Source: an uncultured Helicobacter sp. (GTDB lineage Bacteria > Campylobacterota > Campylobacteria > Campylobacterales > Helicobacteraceae). Taken from it: a DNA stretch of 64,000 nt. Positions 27,802 through 35,643 of the stretch are shown piece by piece. The stretch is from contig NZ_CALERY010000022.1 of assembly GCF_937906905.1 (NCBI RefSeq), positions 106,202-170,201 on the forward strand. Reading direction: 5' to 3'. The notes under the pieces were generated by a model. That model did not search any database and was not told the DNA's origin. It saw nothing but the letters and a program-made list of their open reading frames with translations. The first letter of the stretch is position 1, and the number at the start of each line of letters is the position of its first letter. Position numbers and translations under genes: made by a program.

Positions 27802-29013
27802 ATGATATTTTGCATTTGCTTTCTAGTGCTGCTAACTATCCCAAATATCCTCATTGATCTCTTGCAGATAAATCATGTCAAAAAATTCTCTCAAAAACCA
27901 GCCGTTATCCTACCTAGAAATGATTATGCTCTCTCTGCGAGCTACTCGCTGGCAAGTCTTAGATTCTCAATTTTCTCGCATATCTTTGAAGCAGGAATCT
28001 TTATCTGCTGGGTATGGTTTGGACTCTCTATGTGGCAGGCATTTCTCGCAGAAGAAGCAGCACTTGGGTTTATTCTCTTTGTGCTGGGGTTTTTGTTTAT
28101 CACTTCCTTGCTCCAGCTTCCGCTCAATGCCTACAAGCAGCTCGTGCTAGATAAGCGCTATGGATTTTCTAACACGACTTGGAGCATATTTCTTACTGAT
28201 ACGCTAAAGAGCTATGCTCTTATGGGGATTTTTGGCTTTATTGTGCTGTGGATTTTGCTTATGGTTATGGACTATACCTACTGGTGGGCACTTGGCTTTG
28301 GGATTGTTTTTGGGTTTGTAGTGCTGATGAATGTTCTATACCCCACACTTATCGCGCCAATTTTTAACACATTTACCCCACTTAGCGACGAAGCATTATC
28401 TAGTAAAATCGCCGAGCTCATGGGCAAAGCAGGCTTCAAAGCAAGCGGCGTGTTTGTCATGGACGCTAGTCGCAGAGATGGGCGACTGAATGCATATTTT
28501 GGCGGGCTTGGAAGCACCAAGCGCGTAGTGCTCTTTGACACACTGCTGGAGAAAGTGAGTTCAGAAGGCTTGCTTGCTATTCTCGCCCATGAGTTAGGGC
28601 ATTTTAAGCACAAAGATGTGCTCTTTAATCTCTTTCTCTCCGCCTGCGTGCTGTTCGCGCTCTTTTTTATCGCTGGCAATCTCCCCAGCATACTATTTAG
28701 CGCGCTAGGCTTGGAGAACAACCACGCCACCAGCCTAACCATCTTGCTACTCATCGCGCCAATCGTGTCGTTTTGGGTCATGCCACTTATAGGGTATTTT
28801 AGTCGCAAAGCAGAATACCGCGCTGACTCTTATAGCGTCTCGCTTACCAATGCTCGCGTGCTCAAAGAAGCACTCATACGCCTAGTCAATGAGAACAAAA
28901 CATTCCCCTACTCACACCCTGCCTATATTTTCTTTCACTACACACACCCACCGCTTTTAGAGCGACTTTGCGCACTTGATAAAACCCCACAATGCAAATC
29001 AAACAAGCCCTAA
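27802..29013 (+). CDS. Ste24-type M48 zinc metalloprotease
   Basis: Integral membrane protease of 403 residues, zinc type, active site facing the membrane or cytoplasm. Five to seven hydrophobic helices; LAILAHELGHFKHKD has the HExxH zinc site, and the downstream KAEYRADSYS supplies the third ligand (Glu). The N-terminal peptidase M48 extension and C-terminal SHPAYIFFHYTHPPLLERL fit the CAAX-protease-1/Ste24 group rather than HtpX. Substrates in bacteria are unclear; quality control of membrane proteins is likely. Start ATG 27802 follows AAGGA. It overlaps prmC by 22 bases; the same pair is adjacent in H. pylori. Confidence 0.9.
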   Translation: MIFCICFLVLLTIPNILIDLLQINHVKKFSQKPAVILPRNDYALSASYSLASLRFSIFSHIFEAGIFICWVWFGLSMWQAFLAEEAALGFILFVLGFLFITSLLQLPLNAYKQLVLDKRYGFSNTTWSIFLTDTLKSYALMGIFGFIVLWILLMVMDYTYWWALGFGIVFGFVVLMNVLYPTLIAPIFNTFTPLSDEALSSKIAELMGKAGFKASGVFVMDASRRDGRLNAYFGGLGSTKRVVLFDTLLEKVSSEGLLAILAHELGHFKHKDVLFNLFLSACVLFALFFIAGNLPSILFSALGLENNHATSLTILLLIAPIVSFWVMPLIGYFSRKAEYRADSYSVSLTNARVLKEALIRLVNENKTFPYSHPAYIFFHYTHPPLLERLCALDKTPQCKSNKP

Positions 29014-29996
29014 CACACGCAATCCATACGCTAAAATCTGCAGAATCTAGCGACTCCGCTGCATTTTTAGATTCTGCAAGCCTTTTGGATTCTGGGGGTG
29101 CTTTAGATTCTAGGGACGCAGGTGCCTACTCGCCAGACATTTACCCCCTAGCCTCTCACCCCACGCAAGCCGCGCCAGAATCTACACGCACGCGCTTTAG
29201 ACTTGAAGCAGAGATTCTGCTAGGCTTTGTGCTAGGGCATGATCGAGTATGGCTGCATACGCATGATGATCACATACTAAACCACGATGAGCAAAGGCAG
29301 TTTTTCACGCTTATCGACAAGCGTGCGCAATCCTACCCTATCGAGTATCTCACCAAGCGTGTGAGCTTTTTGGACATGGAGCTTTTTATTGATTTTGGTG
29401 CGCTTATCCCACGCCCAGAGAGCGAAATTCTAGTCGAGCGAGCATGCAGCCTACTAGAGTCCATCATCTCCGCAAACACGCATACCCCACACACAAGGCA
29501 AAATCCCCACATCATCGAAGTAGGAGTAGGCTCTGGGGCACTTAGTATCGCAATCGCACGCGCCCTACCCCAAGTGCAAATCACTGCCACAGATATCAGT
29601 GAAAGCGCACTTGCTATCGCGCAAAAAAACATCAAACATTTTGGGCTAGCAGATCGTATCACGCTGGTGCAAACCTCGCTATTTGAGGGCGTGGATACTG
29701 CTGGAGTCTCGCTTGTGCTTTCCAATCCGCCCTACATCGCGCGCGCCTATCCTATCGGCAAATCACTGCGTTACGAGCCTGCTTGTGCGCTATTTGGTGG
29801 GGATCGGGGTGATGAGATTCTAGCCGAGATTATCCGCGCTTGCGCACGAGAATCTATCCCTACACTCGCATGTGAAATGGGCTACGACCAGCGTATCTCC
29901 ATGCAGCAGCTCTTAGAATCCAGCGGATATAAAGCGGAGTTCTACACAGATTTGGCGGGATTTGATCGCGGCTTCACTGCCCATAAAAAGCTTTAA
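28992..29996 (+). CDS. prmC: Peptide chain release factor N5-glutamine methyltransferase, with N-terminal insertion
   Basis: Methylates the Gln of the GGQ motif in release factors. 334 residues, about 50 longer than usual. Family motifs: helical N-domain (FRLEAEILLGFVLGHDRVWLHT), FGALIPRPESEILVE, SAM loop VGVGSGALSIAIA, and the catalytic SNPPYIA. The excess is in residues ~15-65 (AESSDSAAFLDSASLLDSGG), Ser/Asp-rich and written with repeated AGAATC/GATTCT words, including a perfect inverted pair. It separates the first helix from the rest of the N-domain. Start ATG 28992 lies inside the protease gene end, without a ribosome site. Confidence 0.93.
   Translation: MQIKQALTHAIHTLKSAESSDSAAFLDSASLLDSGGALDSRDAGAYSPDIYPLASHPTQAAPESTRTRFRLEAEILLGFVLGHDRVWLHTHDDHILNHDEQRQFFTLIDKRAQSYPIEYLTKRVSFLDMELFIDFGALIPRPESEILVERACSLLESIISANTHTPHTRQNPHIIEVGVGSGALSIAIARALPQVQITATDISESALAIAQKNIKHFGLADRITLVQTSLFEGVDTAGVSLVLSNPPYIARAYPIGKSLRYEPACALFGGDRGDEILAEIIRACARESIPTLACEMGYDQRISMQQLLESSGYKAEFYTDLAGFDRGFTAHKKL
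29040..29077. repeat. AGAATC inverted pair in prmC
   Basis: GCAGAATCTA (29040-29049) and its exact complement TAGATTCTGC (29068-29077), spacing 18 bases, within the N-terminal insertion of prmC. Confidence 0.75.
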
Positions 29997-30008
29997 GACC
30001 TTTTGATT

Positions 30009-30040
30009 TTGCCTAGATTGAGCGCTAGAATCTAAGGCAA
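30009..30040. terminator. Candidate bidirectional terminator between prmC and bcp
   Basis: TTGCCTAGATT and AATCTAAGGCAA pair with one bulged base around a nine-base loop, midway between two converging stop codons. No clean T-run follows, so strength is uncertain. Confidence 0.45.
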
Positions 30041-30048
30041 TCTCGCTC

Positions 30049-30513
30049 CTAGAGCAAGTCCAGCACAGCTTGGGCATGCCCCTTGGCTTTGACATTATAA
30101 AAGGCATGCTTAATCACGCCATTTTGGATAATAAATGTTGAGCGAATAATCCCCATGAGCTTTTTGCCATACATCATTTTCTCGCCATACGCGCCATACG
30201 CACTCGCAGTTGTTTTATCTGGGTCGCTTAACAGGATATGGACCAGGTTGTGTTTGCGTGCAAAATTTTGATGACATGTAGGGGAGTCCGGGCTCACACC
30301 GATGACCACAGCATTTTTGGCATAAAATTGCGTAAGCAGTGCGCTAAAGTCCTGCGCCTCTATCGTGCAGCCTGGTGTATTGTCCTTGGGATAAAAGTAG
30401 AGAATAATTGTTTTTTGCGCGAAATCTTTGAGCGAGATTTCAGCGCCATCTGCGTTTGGCAAGGCAAACTCTGGGGCTTTGTCATTTGGCTGAAGTTTTA
30501 TCGTAGAGCTCAT
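30049..30513 (-). CDS. bcp: Thiol peroxidase, BCP/PrxQ type
   Basis: Thioredoxin-dependent reduction of peroxides in the cytoplasm. 154 residues. KDNTPGCTIEAQDF holds the peroxidatic Cys49. The Cys that usually follows five positions later is replaced (AQD), but Cys80 in SPTCHQNF is placed as in the alternative 2-Cys form of this family. Start ATG 30513; a TGCTACAAT promoter at 30540-30545 is 27 bases upstream, so it is probably transcribed alone. Normal length. Confidence 0.94.
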   Translation of the reverse strand: MSSTIKLQPNDKAPEFALPNADGAEISLKDFAQKTIILYFYPKDNTPGCTIEAQDFSALLTQFYAKNAVVIGVSPDSPTCHQNFARKHNLVHILLSDPDKTTASAYGAYGEKMMYGKKLMGIIRSTFIIQNGVIKHAFYNVKAKGHAQAVLDLL

Positions 30514-30539
30514 GAGATTCCTTTATGCAAAATTGCGCG

Positions 30540-30545
30540 ATTGTA
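30540..30545 (-). promoter_or_regulatory. Extended -10 promoter of bcp
   Basis: TGCTACAAT on the minus strand, hexamer at 30540-30545, 27 bases before the bcp ATG. Confidence 0.55.
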
Positions 30546-30572
30546 GCAGAGCTGCGCTTAAGACAACCAACC

Positions 30573-31121
30573 CTAGCCCAGGATATCCATCTCCTGCGCG
30601 CCGTGATAGAGTGCAACATAGCGGGTGATGAAGCTATCGCGCGCATTGAAATAAGGGTTTTTAGGAGTGGCGGGGCGTTTGGATAGATTTTGGGGGGTAT
30701 TTGTAGGTGGATTCTCGTGATGAGATTTGGCAGGATCTTTGATCTGCTTTTGAGTAGATTCTGTGAATATGTAGAGCGCTTGGGCGGCAGCCATTTTCTC
30801 CACCTCGCTAAGCCCCTCGCTCGCGCGCAAAAATACTTGATACTCCCTATCGCTCATTTTCTCCAAAATCTCTAGCCCAAATGTCTCCCTTTGCGCTGAA
30901 GCAGAATCTATATGTGCTTGCGTGGTGGGGGATTCTTGGTGCTCTGGCTGGGGTTTATCAGGCTTTTTTGCAGGGGCTGTATCACTAGCCTTGGTCGAAG
31001 GGGCGTTATGCGAAGTTTGTGCGCCCATGCTACCAGAATCTAGCAGCGAAGCAAGAGAAGTCTTAGAAAGCCCATAGTCAATACGCACACCACGCTCCAA
31101 ACGCCAAATATCAAAGCCCAT
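30573..31121 (-). CDS. Hypothetical protein downstream of lpxB
   Basis: 182 residues; no function recognised. A short conserved-looking head (MGFDIWRLERGVRIDYGLSK) is followed by a disordered Pro/Ser/Thr/Ala-rich middle (about 25-75), a helical segment FGLEILEKMSDREYQVFLRA (about 82-115), another disordered stretch, and a tail with NPYFNARDSFITRYVALYHG. No signal or membrane segment. An lpxB-linked hypothetical gene occupies the same position in H. pylori, so it is likely a real gene. The start at ATG 31121 lacks a good ribosome site. Possible flagellum-related role cannot be supported from sequence. Confidence 0.6.
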   Translation of the reverse strand: MGFDIWRLERGVRIDYGLSKTSLASLLDSGSMGAQTSHNAPSTKASDTAPAKKPDKPQPEHQESPTTQAHIDSASAQRETFGLEILEKMSDREYQVFLRASEGLSEVEKMAAAQALYIFTESTQKQIKDPAKSHHENPPTNTPQNLSKRPATPKNPYFNARDSFITRYVALYHGAQEMDILG

Positions 31122-31186
31122 GAAGCAAAAACCACTCCAACCAGCCCGCTTCTATATGCGCCACTACAATCTACAACGCATGGAGG

Positions 31187-32422
31187 CTACACAATAGCTT
31201 CCAGCAAGATTCTAGCGACATTGCGCGCGCTGCCGTGCTGCAAGTAGGCGCGTAGCTTGTAGGCACTATCAATAAAGTCTTGTGCGTGTGCTTGGTGGTA
31301 GGCGCGCAAGAGATTTTCCACGCTCATAGACCCTTGGACTAGCTCTTGGTGGATTGTGGAGCTGCCGCAGCCGGGCTTCTCCCCACACAAGGCATTGTAG
31401 AAAATATTTGCCAGCCCAATATAGCGCAAATGCACAAAACAGCGCGCGATATAGTAGTCCAGCCACGCTGCCTTATAGCCTAGCGCAAAGGGCGTGCCAA
31501 GTAGCGCAGCCTCTAAAGTCGCCGTGCCAGAGCAGATGAAAGCAAAGTCTGCTTGCATAAGTGCGGACCTTGTCTCAAAGCATAGGGTAAATTCCTGCAA
31601 TGCTCCCTTTGTGCTAGGATCGCTCTCATAGATAGCCTGCAAATGCGCCATATCGCTAGAATCCTGTGCGAAAGTGCTTGGGATCACAAGGAGCTTTTTG
31701 GCATTAGGCAGCTGCTTTGCCACGGCATAAAAGGTGGGGAAAATCCGCCTAATCTCCCCACGCCTAGAACCGGGCATAAAGACAATGCAAGGCGTGTGTG
31801 GTTGGGAGCTTGCAGGGGTGGCTTTGGCATTTGCCCTAGAATCTAGCAAGCTGGATTCTAGCTCATCTAGCAGCGGGTGTCCCACATACACAAGCTGCCC
31901 ACTCTCTCTTGCCTGCTTACTATAATACTCCGCCTCAAAGGGCAAAATCCCAAGCAATTTATCGCAATATCGCTCTAAAATCTTTGCTCGCCAGCTTTTC
32001 CACGCAAAGAGCTGGGGCAGGATATAGTAGTAAATTGTTGCGCGTTTGTTTGTGGGCTGCATAGCCCTTATACGCTTGCTTAAGCGAATGTGGAATGATG
32101 AAGAATCCATAAGCATAATTACATCAGCTTCTAGCGCGATTGCAGCTAGCTCCCTTTGCGCGCGCCATAGAAATGGGATTTTTACAACCACATCGCTAAA
32201 GCCCATAATGGAAAAGTCTCTTGGGTGGTAGTGTGGAGCTAGCTTGATCGCGCCTCTATGAGAGAGCTCCGCAAACAAGCTAGGGTCAAAGACCCCCACA
32301 ATCTCTAGCGTAGCTTTAGAATCTAGCGTAGATTCTAAAGCTAGTAGGGCAAGCAGCTCGCGCACAACTTCTTTAGCGTGGATATTCGCGCTAGGCTCTA
32401 GCGCGCTAAGAAAAAGTCTCAT
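31187..32422 (-). CDS. lpxB: Lipid-A-disaccharide synthase
   Basis: Joins UDP-diacylglucosamine and lipid X to form the lipid A disaccharide at the inner membrane. 411 residues of the GT19 family: LFLSALEPSANIHA at the start, GFSDVVVKIPFLWRA, FMPGSRRGEIRRIFPTF, FICSGTATLEAALLGTPF and YKAAWLDYYIARCFVHLRYIGLANI. The ATG at 32422 has AAGGA nine bases upstream; a TTG three codons earlier is excluded by its spacing. A TATACT -10 candidate lies at 32451-32456. A small Ser/Asp-rich insertion sits near residue 190 (ELESSLLDSRANAKA), again AGAATC-encoded. Confidence 0.95.
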   Translation of the reverse strand: MRLFLSALEPSANIHAKEVVRELLALLALESTLDSKATLEIVGVFDPSLFAELSHRGAIKLAPHYHPRDFSIMGFSDVVVKIPFLWRAQRELAAIALEADVIMLMDSSSFHIRLSKRIRAMQPTNKRATIYYYILPQLFAWKSWRAKILERYCDKLLGILPFEAEYYSKQARESGQLVYVGHPLLDELESSLLDSRANAKATPASSQPHTPCIVFMPGSRRGEIRRIFPTFYAVAKQLPNAKKLLVIPSTFAQDSSDMAHLQAIYESDPSTKGALQEFTLCFETRSALMQADFAFICSGTATLEAALLGTPFALGYKAAWLDYYIARCFVHLRYIGLANIFYNALCGEKPGCGSSTIHQELVQGSMSVENLLRAYHQAHAQDFIDSAYKLRAYLQHGSARNVARILLEAIV

Positions 32423-32450
32423 TACTGGCAATCCTTATTTGGCATAAGGA

Positions 32451-32456
32451 AGTATA
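32451..32456 (-). promoter_or_regulatory. Candidate -10 promoter of lpxB
   Basis: TATACT on the minus strand 29 bases upstream of the lpxB ATG, within an AT-rich gap. Confidence 0.4.
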
Positions 32457-32526
32457 ACAGCTTTTATGCAAAGGATTCTACGCTTTGCGATGAGAAAGCA
32501 CAATTGGTAAAAGGTAGATTCTAGGG

Positions 32527-32744
32527 CAGTGGGTAGATGTCAAAACTCATTGGCTTAGGCGTATTAAAGAGCAATTAGAATCTCATAAGATTTTTATAGA
32601 TGATACGAGCTTGAATCTCTGCTCAATGGCACACGCAATGTTTCAGCCATCGTATTGGTAGGAAAAGCCTTGCTACTATGAGCATTTTATCATTATGAAG
32701 ACTTTTTCACTTATGAGCTAAAAATCTTTATGGATTATCATAAA
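32527..32744 (+). pseudogene. Decayed copy 1 of the 167-residue protein gene
   Basis: Plus-strand translation gives QWVDVKTHWLRRIKEQLES and IFIDD, matching QWLDSDSYWGARIKEQLES and IFMSED of the gene at 7233-7730. A TAG at 32659-32661 and a frameshift break it; after the shift AFYHYEDFFTYELKIFMDYH matches the C-terminal SFYYYDLDDFIAYLKNH. Only the C-terminal half is present and no start remains. Confidence 0.75.
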
Positions 32745-32768
32745 GTGGCGTGCTATCTTTGCTTACAA

Positions 32769-32910
32769 AATGATGAGTGGCTGGATTATGAAAGCTATTG
32801 ACATATCCGCATTAAACACGAGCTAGAATCTAATGGGATTTCTGTGTGATAAGGAGTTTAAATCCTTGATAGATTTGACACACACAATAGTCCAAAAGCC
32901 CTTTTCTTAG
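32769..32910 (+). pseudogene. Decayed copy 2 of the 167-residue protein gene
   Basis: NDEWLDYESY, stop TGA at 32799-32801 in place of the Trp codon, then HIRIKHELESNGIS, a frameshift, and DKEFKSLIDLTHTIVQKPF, aligning to RQWLDSDSYWGARIKEQLES and EDEFASVLDFTHPVLEAP. A weaker match may continue to about 32965 (DLGRHEIHNFIA). It lies directly behind copy 1, 30-80 bases before the stop of the intact metallophosphoesterase gene. Confidence 0.7.
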
Positions 32911-32993
32911 TGTAAAATAAGCGATCTTGGTCGCCATGAGATTCATAATTTCATAGCGCAATAAACAATATGCACTTGCTTAGTTTATAAAAG

Positions 32994-34064
32994 CTAGTAT
33001 GCAAGCGTGATAAATACCACTTCTGGCGGGTTAAAAACTCTTGGTAAGCGGTAATTGAAACTAAGACCTCGCGAGATGATGAGATACTGATCGCGAGGCG
33101 CGCGTAATGTGCCAGCAGCATCTCGGCGAGAATCTGGCATCTTGGATCTTGGCGTGTGAGAATCTAGCTGATACACCCCACCGCTAAAGCGCGGAAAAAT
33201 CCCTTGGTTTGGCACATAGAGTCCATTTAGGAGATAAGGGATTCTCACCTGCCCGCCATGTGTGTGTCCGCTTAGGATAAGATCCACAGGGAGAGACTGG
33301 AAAAGCTCAATAAACTCTGGGCGGTGGGAGAGCAAAATACGAATCGGAGCAGAATCTACCCCCAAATCCAGATTAGATTCTAGCGGGCATGTGCCAAGAT
33401 CAATCGCTGCACGCACAAGCTGCGCCCACTCCTGCTCCCATACCCCACCTTTCCATTTGCCCCTATCCCACTGATCTTGGCTTATGGCTAGATTCTCTGT
33501 ATTTTTGATAGTGTTTAGGGGTTTGCGCTTACCTTGCTCATCATAAGCACTGAAATATGGATCATCTACGCCAAACACCACAAGCTCACGCCCATGAACC
33601 AAAAGCCGCTGGCAAGGTGCATGAAAATCCAGCACCGACACGCCAAACTCACGCAGCTTTTGCTTGATATATACAATCTCCCCGCTCCAAAATTCATGAT
33701 TCCCGCTGACATAAAGCTTTGGTATATGTGGGAAGCGTGAATGAAGCGCAGCAAAAAACTCCCACGCACCCTGCATATCCTCATCATCATCGACCATATC
33801 TCCACTTAGCGCGATAAGATCAGGTGGCGTGGCTTGTAGCGTGGCTAGAATCTGCTCCTGGTAGATTCTACCAGAGTGCAAATCGCTAAGCAGGGCAATT
33901 GTAATAGGTGATTGAGTAGTGTGGATAGGAGCAGAAGTAAGGGCTATTTGCGATGAGTGTGAGAGCTGCAGAACATAGTGGCGCGTAGTGAGCGGCGCAT
34001 AGAGTGCGACACACAGCAGGCAAAATCCCCCACCAGCCAGCAAAAACCACAGCATAGATTTCAT
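32994..34064 (-). CDS. Membrane-anchored metallophosphoesterase (YkuE/YaeI type)
   Basis: 356 residues. One N-terminal membrane helix (LWFLLAGGGFCLLCVALYA) anchors a calcineurin-like domain with LLSDLHSG (D-x-H), LSGDMVDDDE (GDxxD), VSGNHEFW (GNHE), LLSHRPEF and LSGHTHGGQVRIPY. These two-metal motifs are complete, so it should hydrolyse phosphoesters; relatives include YkuE/YaeI and the LpxG UDP-diacylglucosamine hydrolase, so a lipid A or membrane role is possible but unproven. A Ser/Asp-rich loop (SNLDLGVDSAP) interrupts the second half. Its ATG immediately follows the ankyrin gene stop (TAAATG), so it is coupled to it. The last 147 bp recur as a remnant at 3252-3398. Confidence 0.88.
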   Translation of the reverse strand: MKSMLWFLLAGGGFCLLCVALYAPLTTRHYVLQLSHSSQIALTSAPIHTTQSPITIALLSDLHSGRIYQEQILATLQATPPDLIALSGDMVDDDEDMQGAWEFFAALHSRFPHIPKLYVSGNHEFWSGEIVYIKQKLREFGVSVLDFHAPCQRLLVHGRELVVFGVDDPYFSAYDEQGKRKPLNTIKNTENLAISQDQWDRGKWKGGVWEQEWAQLVRAAIDLGTCPLESNLDLGVDSAPIRILLSHRPEFIELFQSLPVDLILSGHTHGGQVRIPYLLNGLYVPNQGIFPRFSGGVYQLDSHTPRSKMPDSRRDAAGTLRAPRDQYLIISRGLSFNYRLPRVFNPPEVVFITLAY

Positions 34065-35621
34065 TTATTCAGGCTGCTCCACAGATATTTGTGTTTGATT
34101 TGTGGGGCTAGTGGATTGCGTGGCAGTAGATTCTGGGGGCTGCTTGGGGCTAGTAGAATCTACTGCTTGAAAAGTAGAATCCAATAGCGCATAGATTTGT
34201 GTCTGCAATGGGCTATGATATGAAGCCACCCACGCTTTGATCCCCTGACCTTGCGCGTTTGTAATCTCTCTGTCTGCCCCATGCTTAAGCAGTAGCTCTA
34301 CGATTGTAAGATAAGAGGTTAGATGAGCATTGCTAGATTCTGCGGATTTAGATTCTAGGCTGCCTTTGGCAAGCAGAGATTCTAGTGCGGCGATGAGCGG
34401 GGAGCAGTGCCATGGGCTTTGTTTAAGCAAGCAGGACTTCTCGCCATTGCTTTTAGCACCTTTGTCTAGCAAAACCCCCACCGCATCGACATAGCCATTT
34501 TTCGCTGCGGTATAGAGGGCATTATCCAGCTGCACACCAGAATCCAATATCAACGCAAACAGCTCACGCGCAAGCTGTTTATCATCGCGATCTGGAAAGC
34601 TCTCAAGCACGGTAGCAAGCATGTCATACTCGTGATTTGGAAACTTAGCTCCAGCATTAAGTAAATAGCGCGTGAGCTCCACATCGCCTGAAGCGATAGC
34701 GATGATAAGCGGGCTTGGACTAGATTCTGGGCTAAGGCTCGCGCCAGAATCTACAAGCAGCTTGACAATGTCGCTACGCCTTAGCGCACACGCGATTGTG
34801 AGCGCATAGCTTGGGTGCGCAGAGGTAATGTAAAAAGCATTTGGATTTGCCCCGTGCTGCAGCAATGCAGCGATAAGCTTGGCACTTGGATCTGGCACTA
34901 GGAGGGCGCGCAAGAGCAGGTCGCCTGGTAGATCCTGCGGGCTATTTTGTAGATCATCTTGGTGGGCTTGGCTAGTATCTTGCCCAGAATCTTGGCTGGC
35001 ATAATTACTAGATTCTACACTAGATTTACCTTGAGTGGAGTCTAGGGCTTTGGGCTGGGCTGCCACGCTTACGCCTTTTTCATCAAGCAGCAGCACCGCT
35101 GTATTCACAAAACCTAGCGCGATTGCGGATTCTAAGGCTTGCTGGTAGGATTTCTGGGAAAGCTGCTTTAGCAGCATGCGTTTAGCGCGAAATGCCTTGC
35201 CTATCTCACTCTGGGGCGTGAAAGTGGAGTTAAGAATATTTTGCGAGAGAGCTTGGAGCGTAGGATCATCTGCGCGCAAAGCATTTTGATAAGACGCACT
35301 AAGGCTAGCAATAATCTGCTTAATGAGTGTTTGGAGATAGATTTGGTAGTCTTTCTCATCAAGGATTATAACATCACGCTTATGCAGCACGCCTGTGAGA
35401 TCATCATCAATGCTCACGCGCACCCAGTTTGAATTAGCTTCATCAGTGCCCCCCGCGGTTATTGTAAGCAGAAAGTCGCTTTTATAGAGCTTTTGAATGA
35501 TTTTGCCATTGGCAGAGTCTTTGAGGTTGATGAACTCCGCCTTGCTCACTAGGCTCGCCCCCTGGTGTGCATTGGCTAGGGCAAAAATTGGCACAAAAAG
35601 TAGAAGTAAAATATATCTCAT
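34065..35621 (-). CDS. Exported SH3-like/ankyrin-repeat protein
   Basis: 518 residues: signal peptide (MRYILLLLFVPIFALANA), an SH3-like fold (about 22-80, SKAEFINLKDSANGKIIQKL, WVRVSIDDDLTGVLHKRDV), a helical part, then several ankyrin repeats (about 210-470: LIAALLQHGANPNAF, DIVKLLVDSGASLSPES, ELTRYLLNAGAKF, DAVGVLLDKGAKSN, TIVELLLKHGADREITN). Ser/Thr/Gln-rich linker segments and tail (ESTATQSTSPTNQTQI) flank them. Probably periplasmic, protein-binding. Start ATG 35621 has GAGGAG. It is followed without gap by the metallophosphoesterase, suggesting joint action at the envelope. Partner unknown. Confidence 0.82.
   Translation of the reverse strand: MRYILLLLFVPIFALANAHQGASLVSKAEFINLKDSANGKIIQKLYKSDFLLTITAGGTDEANSNWVRVSIDDDLTGVLHKRDVIILDEKDYQIYLQTLIKQIIASLSASYQNALRADDPTLQALSQNILNSTFTPQSEIGKAFRAKRMLLKQLSQKSYQQALESAIALGFVNTAVLLLDEKGVSVAAQPKALDSTQGKSSVESSNYASQDSGQDTSQAHQDDLQNSPQDLPGDLLLRALLVPDPSAKLIAALLQHGANPNAFYITSAHPSYALTIACALRRSDIVKLLVDSGASLSPESSPSPLIIAIASGDVELTRYLLNAGAKFPNHEYDMLATVLESFPDRDDKQLARELFALILDSGVQLDNALYTAAKNGYVDAVGVLLDKGAKSNGEKSCLLKQSPWHCSPLIAALESLLAKGSLESKSAESSNAHLTSYLTIVELLLKHGADREITNAQGQGIKAWVASYHSPLQTQIYALLDSTFQAVDSTSPKQPPESTATQSTSPTNQTQISVEQPE
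34126..34163. repeat. AGAATC inverted pair in ankyrin gene tail
   Basis: GTAGATTCT (34126-34134) and AGAATCTAC (34155-34163) are perfect 9-bp arms, 20 bases apart, in the C-terminal tail. Confidence 0.7.
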
Positions 35622-35643
35622 GATCTCCTCATTTTACACAATG

